NCBI GenBank assembly: GCA_018894105.1
Contig: CM032126.1
Span: 29,734,391 to 29,798,390 of the forward strand
Direction: 5' to 3'
Source: Jacaranda mimosifolia
Taxonomy: Eukaryota; Streptophyta; Magnoliopsida; Lamiales; Bignoniaceae
Length of the DNA stretch: 64,000 nt
Shown: positions 11,581 to 23,992 of the stretch, piece after piece
How positions within the stretch are numbered: the first letter of the stretch is position 1
Layout of the letters: each line of letters opens with the position of its first letter
The notes under the pieces: model-generated
The model's input: the letters and a program-made list of their open reading frames with translations, nothing else
The model's database searches: none
What the model was told of the DNA's origin: nothing
Program-made: the position numbers and the translations under genes

Positions 11581-13477
11581 ATAATCTGCACAAGCTACTA
11601 TAATTTTAACTTATTTTTAAAATTTTCGACTGAAAAAAAAAAATTCTAGTCAATAGCGTATCTTATTTATGTGCTGAAATTATATCTAATATTAAAAAAA
11701 TATTTCAACATTGAAAAGTCAAAAAGAAAAATTAAGCAAATGTCGGCAAACAAATTCTTTTTGTCATCGTCTCAATCCTCTCGAATTTTTTTGCATTATA
11801 ATTTTTCTTTTCTTTTTTTCTTTTAATCTTAATAATGAATGTGGGGAGGGCGTTTGGAGGGATACTGAAAATGATTATTCAGAGTAATTGTTTTGTTTAG
11901 TACCTTCCAAGGGACCAAAAAGAAGAAACAAAGAGAAGAAATTCATTGTTCAAACACAATAAAACAGACCACTTTTACAGTAGGGACAAATCAATTGTAA
12001 CGAATTATCACTTGTCAATTTTTTGGTATCTTTTTCTATGGGCCTTTCAATATGAAAGATAGTGATAATCATATCCCTACTTACATATATACCATCTGAA
12101 TTCATCTTCTTTCATCAAATTTAAGGTGCAATAAAGTCTCATTATTATGTAATTAATTTCCACTTTTATGTGTTTGTTTATGACAAACAACTATTATATA
12201 TAAAAGAGTATTGATTAGGTGTATATAAGTTTGATTTCTGCATATCTAAATAAATAAATCATTTTTCGATCAAATTATGGTCCAATAGGCTCCTTATGTG
12301 TGTACATAAAAATGTGCAGTTTGTACTTCAAATTACTTGATTGAATTTCCACAAAAAGGATAATATTATCTTGTTGAAAGGATAAATTCATCATTTTAAG
12401 TTCTCAAAAAAAAAAAAATCATTTTTTGATCAGATTTAAGACAAATTACCTATCTATCAAAATTAAGGAATCAAAATAAAATTTCTTGCAACTTATATCC
12501 CAAAATTTTAAAAAAATTGCATAATAATATTTAAATTTGTTATCGTATATCTATTTAACACATTATATACTCTGTAATCAACTGTCTAACTATTGTGTTT
12601 CAACTGTATCAACTTTAGAAAAATAGTGATATACTCCTAATTAATAAGCCATAAGGGTGTATTGGAAAAGCACAGCAAATGCAACACTTGATATTAAGAT
12701 AGGCCTTAACACACAATTGCTAGGTTCCCGAACTCTCATATTATAAATACCGCAATTAATGACAGAAAACATCAACTAATTATTTTTACTATTCGGGCAA
12801 ATTCTCTGAAAAAGCGTCCGCGATGTAGAAACCTACAACATTTAATTTTAGATGATTGGTTTTTGAAAGATCTAAAAATCTAAATTCATACCGCATCAAA
12901 TAGCAAAGAGGTCTTTCTTTTTCTTTGTTAATTCTTTTTTCTTTTCTTTTTCCTATTAAGGTAAAGTTGATTAAGTGAAAAGTTCATGTTTCAACATTCC
13001 CTCCTAAGAAGAAGAAAATTGGAAATATGTCGACACCCCACTGCCTGTTTCCAGTTTGATTGTTTGGACTAAAGAATTGTAATTCCCACGCTCAATGTTT
13101 TGCTTAGTTGACGAGACAAGGCCAAGCCTATGAGTTTCTCCGGTCGCTTTCGAGCTATGTGGCGTCAATGTCAACTCTCCTTTCTATATCAAAGGATTTA
13201 TATAATATAAATTGTTGGAACTTTTGTGATATGTTTGGAAAAAAAGAAAATAGTAAAACAAAAAAAAAAGAAGAAAAATAAAAATATACAAATGTTAAAG
13301 CATAGAGTTACATTATATATAAAACATTAAAAAAATTTCTTTAGTATTTTTGCATTAGAATCCAAAATCCAAATATAGAGTTAATGTATAAGGTAGAGAC
13401 TATGAATTCTCTAGCCATTTGATTAAGGGGTTAAGGAGTGAGGCCCTAAAATGAGGCTTTATAAGAGAGGAATAGAT
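10661..13477. other. AT-rich intergenic DNA, no recognised gene
   Basis: Low-complexity and AT-rich sequence. Open frames are short and without domain character. It contains one compound microsatellite (listed separately) and a weak 155-bp inverted-end element at about 13227-13382 (ends GATATGTTTGGA and TCCAAATATAGAG) that resembles the 7446-7571 element. Confidence 0.55.
11537..11581. repeat. Compound (CT)n(TA)n microsatellite
   Basis: A short C run leads into about ten CT units and then about ten TA units. It is a candidate length-polymorphic marker. Confidence 0.95.
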
Positions 13478-13813
13478 TAGGGATGTAAACGAATTAAGCT
13501 AACTTGTGAGCTTAACAGTTGGTTTGAAAAATGTTCGAGTTCGAATTTGAAAAATTTGAAATTGAGTCGACTTGAATCAAGTTCGTATAGGTTTCAAGTC
13601 GAACTTAAGCCAAATAATTTTTACTTGCGAACTTATATTTTATTTTAAATTTTTTTATAAAATAAATAACTTTTTGAGTTCGAGCTTGATCTTGAACCTA
13701 TAGTTTGATGACGAGTTCAAGCCTAACGAATTGAGTCGAATTGAGCCAAGTTCGAGCTTGAGTCTAAAAAAAACAATCAAAACTCGGCTCAACTGAACTT
13801 ATTTATATCCCTA
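13478..13813. mobile_element. hAT-like MITE, copy 1 of the GGGATGTAAA family
   Basis: The ends are TAGGGATGTAAACGAA on the left and the inverted TAGGGATATAAATAA on the right. The interior is rich in GAGTTCGA/AGCTCGA words typical of this widespread plant MITE type. The 8-bp flanks GAATAGAT and TAACAAAT agree at five positions, compatible with an eroded hAT target duplication. A related copy lies at 14366-14757. Confidence 0.65.
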
Positions 13814-13899
13814 TAACAAATGGTGTATTTATTCTCCATATCAAAAAGTATGGAAAAGAATAAGGGAGTTTATATATAAAATCTGACTAGGACATTTTT

Positions 13900-14034
13900 T
13901 CGAGTAACCAGGAGGGGGAGGGCTCGTTGTCCCTTGTCGAGGCCGGCATTAGAGCAAAGGCGCATTGGCTCACAGTTCATATGTACACGTCTATGATCGT
14001 GAGAAGCCCTCTCCCCAAGGAGTTTTTCTCTGGA
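13900..14034. other. GC-rich single-copy-looking island
   Basis: About 135 bp with clearly higher GC than its surroundings (for example GAGGCCGGCATTAGAGCAAA). It has no long open frame and no paired ends. An organellar-DNA insertion or a retroelement fragment are both possible; I recognise neither. Confidence 0.3.
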
Positions 14035-14261
14035 TAGAATTTATTAAATTCAAGCTAATTTTAACTACCATTACCAAATAGCTCAATTGTGTCAACTGGA
14101 ATCACTTAAATGGGTGCAACTTTCAAGATTGTGTTAGTTATAGCAGTTACAGTGGTTCAGAAAATCGATATGATTGATTGGAAATAAGAGAGAAAGCCTG
14201 TATTGGCTAGAGTTTGCTACCAGCTGGACGCAAAAGTAAAAGAATTTCAAAGTATTAAATA

Positions 14262-14283
14262 CTCTCTCTCTCTCTCTCTCTCT
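14262..14283. repeat. (CT)n microsatellite
   Basis: About eleven uninterrupted CT units. Confidence 0.95.
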
Positions 14284-14365
14284 AAATAACTCAATCAAAT
14301 TATAAATTCTGCAACCTATGATTTGAATTTTCTGTTTTATTTTGAAAGGCAAATTTTATTGAAAC

Positions 14366-14757
14366 TAAGAATGCAAATGAATCGAGTAAGCTCGCAAGCT
14401 TAACGAGTTGGCTCAAAAAGGGTTCGAGTTCGAGCCCAAATTCATATAAATTTTGAGCCGAGCTCGAATCAAATAATTATTTTTTGTAAGTTTGTGAGTT
14501 GGCTCGCGAGTCTATATTTTTTTAGAAAAATATTTATATATTAAAATATATTAATTTTAGAATTTTTTATAAAATAATTTAACTTTTCAAACTGAGTTCA
14601 AGCCTAAACTCAATCTCATAGTTTGTTGATAAGTTTGAACCTAACGAATCGAGTCGAGCCAAGCCCGAACAAGGGCTCGAGCCTCAATTTTCTTAGCTCG
14701 TCGAGCTCGAGTCTAAAAAAAATAATCAAAGGTCAGCTTGACTCGATTGCATCCCTA
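14366..14757. mobile_element. hAT-like MITE, copy 2 of the GGGATGTAAA family
   Basis: The left end TAAGAATGCAAATGAATCGA and the inverted right end TAGGGATGCAATCGAGTC match the 13478-13813 element. The interior shares the AGCTCGCAAGCTTAACGAG and GGTTCGAGTTCGAGC words. The flanking octamers ATTGAAAC and GCCGAAAC agree at five positions, ending in GAAAC. The two copies lie about 550 bp apart in the same orientation but have diverged considerably. Confidence 0.65.
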
Positions 14758-15400
14758 GCCGAAACTTGATAAAGCAATGAAGGTATTGTCTTGAAAGATA
14801 GAGCATGTAGTGTCGGACTCGACTATTGTATTTTTGAGTTCTGAACTTCTAACAATAATAACCAAATATGATTGACAAAAGATAAATGTTGGAAATAGAA
14901 AATAAAATACCACAGTTAATAATATGAAAAAAAACAAAAGGTAGGCGGACTAAAAAAGCCTTACTTGGGGCGGTCCAAGGGTACAGAATTTCATCTTTTT
15001 TAACCCGCTATAAACACCCCATCCTCTATTAAGTTTGAGGACATGTGAATCTTCAGAAAACATAGAAGTTGAATCATTTTTTTGTTGGAGCTCGAACCAA
15101 ATCATATAATTCATGTCAAAAGGCACGTCTTCATAGTTCATAATATTTTGCGGCCTTCTAGATCGAGAATCTACATCATGGACGAAGTGAATACATTGTT
15201 AGTTTCAAACTTAAAATATGAAGCCAATTTTATAAAAAAAAAGGAAAACAAAAATGTCATGAAAAAAAATGAAAAAGAAAAACTAACATTTGAAGCAACT
15301 AATAATATTAATAATTAACTGGGATATGCATTGAGGTGTACCAAGAATATTGTTAAGTGAAGACCATATTGTAAAGTTAGACATATCTAATACCAATAAA
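14758..15400. other. AT-rich intergenic DNA
   Basis: No gene, paired ends or tandem array recognised. The open frames across 14755-15318 are short and lack domain character. Confidence 0.5.
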
Positions 15401-15876
15401 GGCAAATTGTACATCAGCTTCTGAAATTTGGCAAATTAAGCCCGAATTACAATTGTAATCGGCCTACATCTATGTGGCAGTTGAATTGGTACCACTAGCG
15501 CCTAGTCATCAAATGTATACTATATTTCCTACATGGCGTTGCCACATCAACAAAAAAAATAAAATTAAAAATATAAAAAAAGCAAAAAGATAAATTTATA
15601 CATAAAACAATAAAAAAAAGAACTAACACAAACAAAAATACATATGATTTGAAAAATAAAAAAAATACAAAAAATAAATTTAAACATAAAAAACATAAAT
15701 ATACACCCACCCCTTATATTTTAAATATATTTAAAATGTAATATATATATATATATGTATATTCCTCTTCCCCTCCCCCTTCATCCCTCCCCAATCCCCA
15801 CTTTCCCCACTCCCGTGGCTGCCATGGCCAGCGCTGGCGGCCGCGGCCTCCCAACCCTTGCGGGTCGCTGGCCATG

Positions 15877-15911
15877 CCCAGGCGGCTGCGTGGCCTCAGC
15901 AGCCGCCTGGG
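15877..15911. repeat. Perfect GC-rich hairpin in the element core
   Basis: CCCAGGCGGCTGC is followed after a 9-base loop by its exact reverse complement, GCAGCCGCCTGGG. Weaker inverted words (GCTGGCCATG, GCCAGCGGCC) surround it, so the whole core can fold. Confidence 0.85.
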
Positions 15912-16038
15912 GGCTGTTGGCTAGCGGTCATTTGGGGGAGAAAGTGCCGCTGGCCATGCTGCTGCAAGCTAGCCAGCGGCCATTTTGGGGGGTGAGGGGT
16001 TGGGTGGTTTGAGGGGGAGAAGGTGTGGGTTATTATAT

Positions 16039-16056
16039 ATATATATATATATATTT
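16039..16056. repeat. (TA)n microsatellite
   Basis: A short TA run bounds the GC-rich core on its right, mirroring another at about 15741-15756 on its left. Confidence 0.7.
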
Positions 16057-16479
16057 AAAAAAATATTGTTATTTAAATTAATAAATTAATTTAAATTTAT
16101 ATTGTAGTTTTAGTAATGTTTAGTATATTTAAATCATATAGTTAAGAGCGTAGGTTTATAAATTTTTATTTGTTAATTTATTTTATTTTTAATTAATAAA
16201 TATATTCAACTAATTTTAATAAAATTATTTTAGATATATTTATATTGTAAAATTATTATATATATAATCCAAAATTATTAAGATTATATAGACTAAAGTA
16301 ATAAATTAAATTTTTTTGAAAAATTTAAGGTAATAATTTTTTTTGAAAAATTTAAGGTAATAAATTTTTTAAAATAATTTTTTATAAATTTAAAGTAATA
16401 AATTATATTATTAAATTTTTATTATTTGTTTTGGAGGAGAGGGGTGTTGGAATTGGGTAGCTTGGGGAAGGAAGAGAGG

Positions 16480-16494
16480 GGGGGGGGGGGGGGT
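16480..16494. repeat. Poly-G tract
   Basis: A run of about 14-15 G follows a GA-rich stretch inside the Mutator-like element. Confidence 0.8.
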
Positions 16495-16871
16495 TGTAAA
16501 TTAATAAATAAAATTATTTAAATTTATATTATAATGTTAGTATTATTAAGTAATTTAAATTATTCAGTTAAGAACATAGATCATAGATTTTTATTTTTTG
16601 AGTTAATAAATAAATTAAATTAAATTAATTAATTAATAAATAATAGATTTATATGTGTATATATTCATTTTCATTTTTTTTTGAAGTGGTGCAATAATTG
16701 TGCTGATTTGGCAAGTTTTGCCATGTCATCTGCCAAGCAGGAGGGAGAAATATGTTTTGATTGATAGGGCGCTACGTGACGTCAAATCAGTTGCCACGTA
16801 GATGCGGACTGATTGCAATTGTAATTCGAACTCAAATTGTCAAATTTTAAAAGTTGTTGTACTTATCTTGC

Positions 16872-18133
16872 GGCCCAAAAAAGTAAAGTCCCAAATTACT
16901 AGAAGACCATAGATACTGGACCAATTTTTCAATTTTGCCACCAATAAATCCATCGTGCCCATTGTTTTGGCCAATATCACAATCCCAGCATGCAGTCATG
17001 TGAATTCCCTTTGTGTGTGGGTTTGTCCACAGATGTGCCAACAAAAAATATTGTCCCTCTGAACACACAGATCACTGTATATTGTTTTTTATGATATAAC
17101 TCCAAACTTATGTTCAGAAGGCGAGCCATGTCCTGTTTTTAAGGTTCAATACATAGAATCCCAGGCAAACATAATACCTGATCCATATTGACCCTAGCAT
17201 TCTAGCTACTCAGCTAATACCAACTGATGTATAATTTTTCATGGCCAAGAGGAACAACAGCCTCAAACACTAGTTATTGAAATGGGAAACCATATTATAT
17301 ATATATATATATATATATGAACCACATTATATTATTTTATTGTGTTGATCAGTGGTCTAAGTCTCGTGATTACAATGGGCACGGGTCAAATTCTAACCCA
17401 TGAGTTCTGTATTCTCGAATTTTAGCTTTGGATCTTAATCAACTTGTTAAATTGTTATATATATTTATTCTTGATGTTGAGGGAAATTAATTTTGGATTC
17501 TTTTCGGAAATTGATGGAATGCATCCACATAGAAACAATGTTCGATTTCAAAAAAATGAGTGGTTTAATGTTTTTTAACTGTCTGATTCAATTTTTGGTG
17601 GATTTGAGGCCATTTAAGTTATGGGACTCATTTCAAGTAAATTTAATTAGGTGAACTCACTTACCTTTTTAAATTAATTATAATGGTCTTTTATTAGACT
17701 TTTACTTTTGTATACTATGGTCTAAATTGAGAATATCAATTTTACTATTATAGCGTACTTATATGGTGTATGTACATTTATATGAAAAGATGTGTATATA
17801 CGTTACTTGTATTACTTGTAGATATACACATAACCACGTAATACGTAATACTCCTATAAATTAGAAACTTTTTATAAAAAGTTTCTGCTTTCAATATTTA
17901 TATATAAGGTAACATATTTGTCTTTTTTTTTTTTAATTAATAAAGATACCAAAAAAATCATCCAGCTTATAGGACAGATTACACTTCCCCTCATAGCAGG
18001 TCGCTGCGTATTAATTTTAAATGGTGTGTAGAAAAGTTGCAATCGGTCCTGTAAGTTGGGAGTATATTTTCATTTTATCTTAAATTAAAATTATTTTTCC
18101 TCATAAATGAAAGATATATATATATATATATAT
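16872..18133. other. AT-rich intergenic DNA
   Basis: No gene recognised. TA microsatellites lie at 17294-17318 and at 18117-18133, the latter being the target of the adjoining solo LTR. Confidence 0.55.
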
Positions 18134-18789
18134 TGTTGTAACTTAGGAGGATCTATAGCGGAAACAATGAAATAACAGTAAAGAAATTCGATGGAATATG
18201 ACAACAAGATTTAACGTGGTTCGGTGATGTGCCTAATCCACCCAACAAAGAATTTTTTTTTTATTGATCTCAAATCAAAATGCGAGTACAAATTTGAATC
18301 CCACAAATCTCATGAAAATACCTAACACTCTTGTTCTAAACTCCATCTCGAGAGAATTACTCAAAAGTAGTAAAGAAGTCCTTGTGTTATGGTCGTGATA
18401 CTTTTCCCGGAAGAAAAAACTGATATTTATACTCGAAAACCAAAACCCAAAGTCCTTGGGCTTGAACCGCACGCCGGGGCCCACAAAACTTGCGCCCCGT
18501 CGTGCACAAATCTGCTTGTGCCAGGAAAAATCGAATCTCGGGCAGAAACTTTGAGCCGCCCCAGCACAAAGTTACTGCTCACTGAGCCGGGGCGCACGAC
18601 GCGTGTTTTCATGCCTTTTCTACCCATGTCCACTCCTTGACACACCTTGCCTCGTGCCCTGGCGCACGGCGTCCTTCCAACACGCGCCGAAGTGTGTTAT
18701 CGAGCCCATTCCGATCACTTTGCTCCGTTTCGCTCTGTTCTTCTTCTAGTTCTTGTCAATTCAACCCAAATTTCAAGGCAAAATCAACA
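18134..18789. mobile_element. Solo LTR, probably Ty1/copia type
   Basis: The 656-bp unit starts TGTTG and ends CAACA, a perfect 5-bp inverted pair with TG...CA termini. It is flanked on both sides by TATAT, a possible 5-bp target duplication, though the flanks are TA repeats. It contains TTTAACGTGGTTCGGTGATG near 18210, a phrase often found in plant copia LTRs. Its GC content is well above the surroundings. No internal retroelement coding sequence adjoins it, so LTR-LTR recombination is inferred. Confidence 0.75.
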
Positions 18790-19256
18790 TATATATATAT
18801 ATATAGCATTTTGATTGTTATATAATAATGAATTAAATAATGAGAATAAGAAATAACATAAATCAAGTTAGTCACATGATATTTGTACGTAGATGCTTGT
18901 GATTCAACAGTAATGTTATATTAAACTGAAAATAAGTGCATATATATAATAACGTATTTGTCGTTAAAGAAAAGGATATAAAAATGATCATTCAGGACGA
19001 ATGGGCATTTAGTACATTTCTTAATGAAAAGGTCAAAGTTGGGTAATTTTATGGAGTGCGAATATCATTTCCTTATTTGTAATGTGTATATTCCCATAAA
19101 ATTGTAATATATAAGTTAACTGCAGGAGTAGCATAATAAAGTTAGTACCGGTAATAATATTTTTATATAAGTATAATATATTTATTATTTCGCATTCATA
19201 TAATAAATAGCACTTAATTAATTTCATATGCCTTTTGCCATATTTTAATATCTCTA

Positions 19257-19288
<32 letters not shown>

Positions 19289-19854
19289 ATCTAAAACATA
19301 TTTTAATTGCAAGAATATACATATAAATAATACATATGTAGCATATACATGTATGCATGCATGTATTGTAATTTCTATATGTATACTTTACTACCAATTA
19401 CTACTAGTTTGTCCTAACCATATTGCAAGTGAAAACTCCTTTACTTCAAAAAGAATTTTTGATGAAAAGGGTAGTCTGGTCATTTTCTTAATTTCATCCA
19501 AAAGATTTGATTCCAGCTTTACACTACGCATTGAAATCTATCTGCAACTTTGTCAAGTTCTTGATTCCAGAAATGGAGTCTATCAAGTGGCATATTAAAG
19601 CTGCAGCAAATGCATTACTACTTAATATCATTACATCAAAAGGGATCACAACTCATAAAGCTTTTACTTTGTATCATTTATGTGTAGATAAATTCTTGTG
19701 AGATTCAATTGTCCGAACTTTTCCATTCAAAAAAGATCGATGATCAGTCTTTCGCCTAGAGAAAATCATTGTTGGATTTTCTTCTTTAAGCAATTCAAGA
19801 AGTTGGGGACAATAAATGCAATCCATTTCCTCAAGCAAAATTCGAACTCCTTAA
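18790..19854. other. AT-rich intergenic DNA with microsatellites
   Basis: TA runs at 18789-18805 and about 19257-19272, the latter continuing into (GT)n to about 19290. Open frames here are short and unrecognised. Confidence 0.55.
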
Positions 19855-20260
19855 GGTTAGATGTGCCAAACTCTTTTAATGCTTAATATACTGGACTTTC
19901 TTAAAGTCAGATGTACTGAATACTTTAAAGTTAGATGTGTCAAATACTTTATAATCAGATATATTAATTCTCTTATGGCTAGATGGGCTAAATTCTCCAA
20001 AAGCCAGATGCTCAAACTCTCCTTAGGTCAGGTGCGCCAAACTCTCTTATGATTAGATCTTCTGACAACTTTAAAGTTAAATGTACCAAACTCTTAAGGC
20101 AAGATGCGTCAAATACTTTATCTAGATTTTTACCGAGCTTTAGAGCCAGATATGCCAAACTTTCTTAAGGCCAGATACGCTGAGGTTTTAAAGCCTAATG
20201 CGACAAACACTTCAATGCTAGATATGCCGAACTTTGAAGGCCAAATGTGTCGAACTAGTT
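19855..20260. repeat. Degenerate minisatellite, unit ~30-40 bp
   Basis: A loosely repeated unit resembling TTAGATGTGCCAAACTCTTT recurs about a dozen times with many substitutions (for example AGATGCGTCAAATACTTT, AGATATGCCGAACTTT). Such arrays are common in the 3' non-coding regions of Tat-like gypsy elements. The flanking sequence may be a retroelement remnant, but no coding domain supports that. Confidence 0.7.
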
Positions 20261-23200
20261 GATAAGCACCTTGGGACCAAATGCACAAAACAAGTCAAAC
20301 CTTGAAAACTCACTCTCTTAGCTCAATGCATCACAAATCGAGCTATGAGAGTAGGGGGACAAATAAAACTAGAGGAATTCAAAATAGGAACGAACTATAC
20401 CTTAGGCCTGATAATACAAGGCTCAACATCATGAAAAGTCCATTGGACCTGTAATTGTACCTAAAATTTACCTCAAAACCATGTACCGTATTTGTTGAGA
20501 TAAAAAAAAAAAAAATGAATGGGACTATTAATCGGGCCAACAATACTATAGACCAACCTAATATGGATGAGTCTCTTTATTTAAATACAGAAATTTACCA
20601 ATGTATTCAGAAATATCCAACTTTCAGATGAATTGAATGTGACCTCAAAAATTCCGAGTTCTATTCCAAGCATTAGGCTAGATAAAGCAATGTATTATAT
20701 TCAACTATTTCAGGTATTGGAGTTTGATAGGTTGAATCATTAAATATGCATTGAGACATAAAAAATACTTGAAATATGTAAAGGAGTGATGCAACATTAA
20801 AAAAAAGGGGTGAGAGAAGAATATTTTAGGAGAATTACCAGAAAGATATTACCTTTCGTGATTTATTGTTGTAGAATTATGTGTATATTTTAATGCAAGA
20901 AAAATTGATTCGCATCATTATTATGGTTATTAAAATAATATTTTTCTTGTTTTAGTTTAGTAATTTTTTCTTAATTCATTATCAAAGTATTTATAGTTAA
21001 TAATAAATATCATCTTATTTTTAATGAAAATGATAATATATCTTTAATTTTTCATACTGTTTTCAATGAATTAAATTACTTCATATATAAAAATAAAAAG
21101 CTTTCTAGTTGGTTAACGAACTTCTGTTACCTATGTTCAAACCCCAAAAAAATCTAAATAGAACCTTACTCAAACTATCTCGATTCATCTGCACCCATAA
21201 TTAATATTTTGACTATTTATCTATTGTTATATTATCTTTTTAATATTAACACAATTTAGACATGTAATATATTTATAGACACACAAGATGTCCAATCAAT
21301 TAATAATGAACTGTCTTATCATTTACTAAATTTAACCATTGTTGTTGATCAAAATTGGCAAAAGAGTTGGCCAAGTTGCAGCTCACATTATTATGAAACA
21401 TGTTGTGGACCATATTGTCCCTACTCCCCAATACCTTTTAGCATGTTTGTGTCAAATTGATCTTCTTCCAAATCCAACTTTTCTGTGCTTCTATTTTATT
21501 GAAGCCATTGCACATGGATTTCATCATTTTGTGTAACCACCTCATATTTAAAATATTATTATAAATGGCAATACTTTGGAAAGATAGAATTAAATTAACT
21601 CCCTTATAATTAGTCACATTGTTCTAGTGAAGACAATACTAATACACAGCTCATTGTAATTGAGTACACTATAATTACAATCGCATTATCTTAAGACCAT
21701 CGAAGTTGATATTGTCCTTTTGTAAGTGAAAATACGATTATCTAACTCATTATAAAAATGAGAAAAGGTTGTCCAAGTTTTATAATGTGATAGCATCAAG
21801 TCCAAGGATTATGCCAACTCTAATATAATGAGATTTTAATTAACGACAATCTATTGTGTTACAAGTTAAAATCGTGTATTTATATTGAATGGGCTGTAGA
21901 AAAGTAATTAAAGTTCTAGCAGCTTATATAAAATGTAGGAACTTATATATAAATTTTTTTAAATAAATTTAGTCAAACATTTTTTAAATTTAATTTGATG
22001 ATGCTTAACTAATCACATAATAAGTGTAATTACATTTATTCCGTGATCGATTACTTTCTTTGGTATGTAAACCAATTACTTACAAGTATAAGAGAATGCT
22101 TAGCTAGATTGATTTGTTTTAAAAATCTTATAAACTTTTATATTTTATAAGATGTTTTAGAGCTTATAAAATGTTAACTATTATTTTAAAAGCAAGCTCT
22201 GAAAATATTTAGATTAAATAAGATATTGAAATTTATTATGGTTAAAGAAGTTTATTAAGATTTTAACAGTAAGTTATGGGCTTTTTACTTTTTCTAAAAG
22301 AGCTGATAAGATCCCAACATTTTATTTTGGGAAATTATAAGCTCTTTTTCAAAAAAATTATCATATACTTTATAATATCTCATTGTTTTCGAAATTTTAT
22401 AAGATATTTTGATTATAACACCTTCAAAATTTGGGTATTATTGATTGTTTGAGTTGATTAAAGTAGTTGTTTGTCAAAATTTTCTTAAAATTGTATTTAA
22501 AGCGTCTCCTTTTTCAATTTTCTTTTTTTTTTTTTTGAATAGTTTTCAAATGCATATCCTTTATATTCTATATGGATTTAAGAAAATTATTTTGAATGTA
22601 CTCAAGGATTGCCATTCAAGATTTGTCAAACTTGCTATAGGAAATTAATTTGGCATACTTCAAATTCACAAGAAACCTAATAATCACTAAATTTATGAAG
22701 TTCAAATAAGTATAATCAATATGTAAGCTTGAAAAGTCCCAAAAAAAAAAAGGAAAACTATCTTAAGAGTATTAGATCTTATTGCAAAGAGATGCAGTTT
22801 TTCAACCTTTTATAAACACCCCTATCTTTTATTTATTTTAAGAGGATGCGAATTTGTTGAAAAAAAGAAATTGAAACATTTTTTTTTAAAACTCAAAGCA
22901 AAGTATTTATTCATATCAAAAGTGGAAATTCACATCTTATTATATTTATTATCTTGATGAATATAGACATCAAAATAAACCCATGTACGTATACCAGTAT
23001 ACCACTTATCGAGCATAGATTTACTCACTATATATACAAATATTTCGAACAAGATTTAGAAAGTGAGATAATTTTCTCACATTTGCATTATATGAAGACA
23101 ATTAAGTTAATGTTTCTTCTCTAATCTCTACTCTAGATAATCTTTATTAAAATAATGTCTTTGATTTGAGTTTAGTACTAAAGCAACGTTTAAAAATGTA

Positions 23201-23829
23201 ATATTGAATGAAATATTAATGAGTGTAGGACCAAAGCCCAAATGATGGGCAGTCATGTGCCACAATATAATGACAAAAATCAATTAATATATGGCATGTT
23301 TTCGCATGTTCTTTCCTAAGTTTTCTTTTTGCTTATTTTATATCAAGAAAAGCCATTTTGGTATACCTACTTGTCACTTTTGACTGTTGATACCAAAAAA
23401 TACTATTAGGGAATGACAATTTCATGTGGGGATTTGATTCTTTGGAAACAAAATCATTTGGAGTGATGTTTTTCCCTTTGTCTTTAATGTATATCAATAA
23501 TGATCATCGCCGTTCCAACATTTATACTTAAGTGATACTTTGTGCCGAAAGTTACTCACAAATAGAAATTACTTGGATAAAATAATAGGTTTCTAGACTT
23601 GCATTTTAAAAATAAATTAAATGCGAACTTTTAATTTCTCCAAATTAGAAAAAAGATAATAGATTTTTTCCTCCCATTGCAAAAAAACTATACATCAACT
23701 ACATTCACAAAAAATTTGTAACTTTGGCTACGAAATTATTCGAGCCAAGTTCGAAGTTTATGTTTTGGTAACTAACTCTTGCTATGACCAATTTGTAGCC
23801 GATGTTTATATATATATATATATATATAT
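20261..23829. other. AT-rich DNA, no recognised gene
   Basis: Scattered short open frames, poly-A runs (about 20500, 22740) and TA-rich stretches only. A TTATAAAG/CTTATAA-rich segment at 22090-22400 has weak dyad symmetry, but I could not define ends. Confidence 0.5.
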
Positions 23830-23992
23830 ATTAATCTTCCTACAAATAATGCATAGCTAATCTATTATGCTTCGAACGTACAATATTATAGATTGATAAT
23901 TATATATATATATATATATATATAAATCTTCCTACAAATAATGCATAGCTAATCTATTATGCTTCGAACATATAATATTACAGATTGATAAT
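23830..23992. repeat. Tandem duplication of a ~70-bp unit with TA spacer
   Basis: The segment beginning AATCTTCCTACAAATAATGC occurs at about 23833-23902 and again at 23925-23992, with only a few differences (ACGTACAATATTATAG against ACATATAATATTACAG). Each copy is preceded by a (TA)n run, so the unit is TA-run plus single-copy segment. It looks like a recent slippage or unequal exchange event. Confidence 0.9.

Larger units (their letters stand above)
15401..16871. mobile_element. Mutator-like non-autonomous element with ~100-bp inverted ends and a GC-rich core
   Basis: The first ~100 bp align with the reverse complement of the last ~100 bp, sharing CGAATTACAATTG, CATCTAYGTGGCA and TAGCGCC in the same order. 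The interior is AT-rich except for 15770-16030, which is strongly GC-rich with C-runs on one side and G-runs on the other. Long inverted ends around a compositionally foreign core are typical of Mutator-like elements that carry captured DNA. A clean 9-bp target duplication was not found. The core has an 85-codon open frame, but its low-complexity translation does not look like a protein. Confidence 0.65.

Noticed and set aside
15755..16012. 85-codon frame in the GC-rich core as a gene
   Set aside because: Pro/Ala/Gly-biased translation, hairpin-rich DNA and location inside a TIR element argue against a real protein.
18275..18825. Several overlapping open frames near 18.4-18.8 kb
   Set aside because: They lie inside the solo LTR and occur on both strands because of its higher GC content.
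22090..22400. Possible MITE with CTTATAAA-type dyads
   Set aside because: No consistent terminal inverted repeat or target duplication could be defined.
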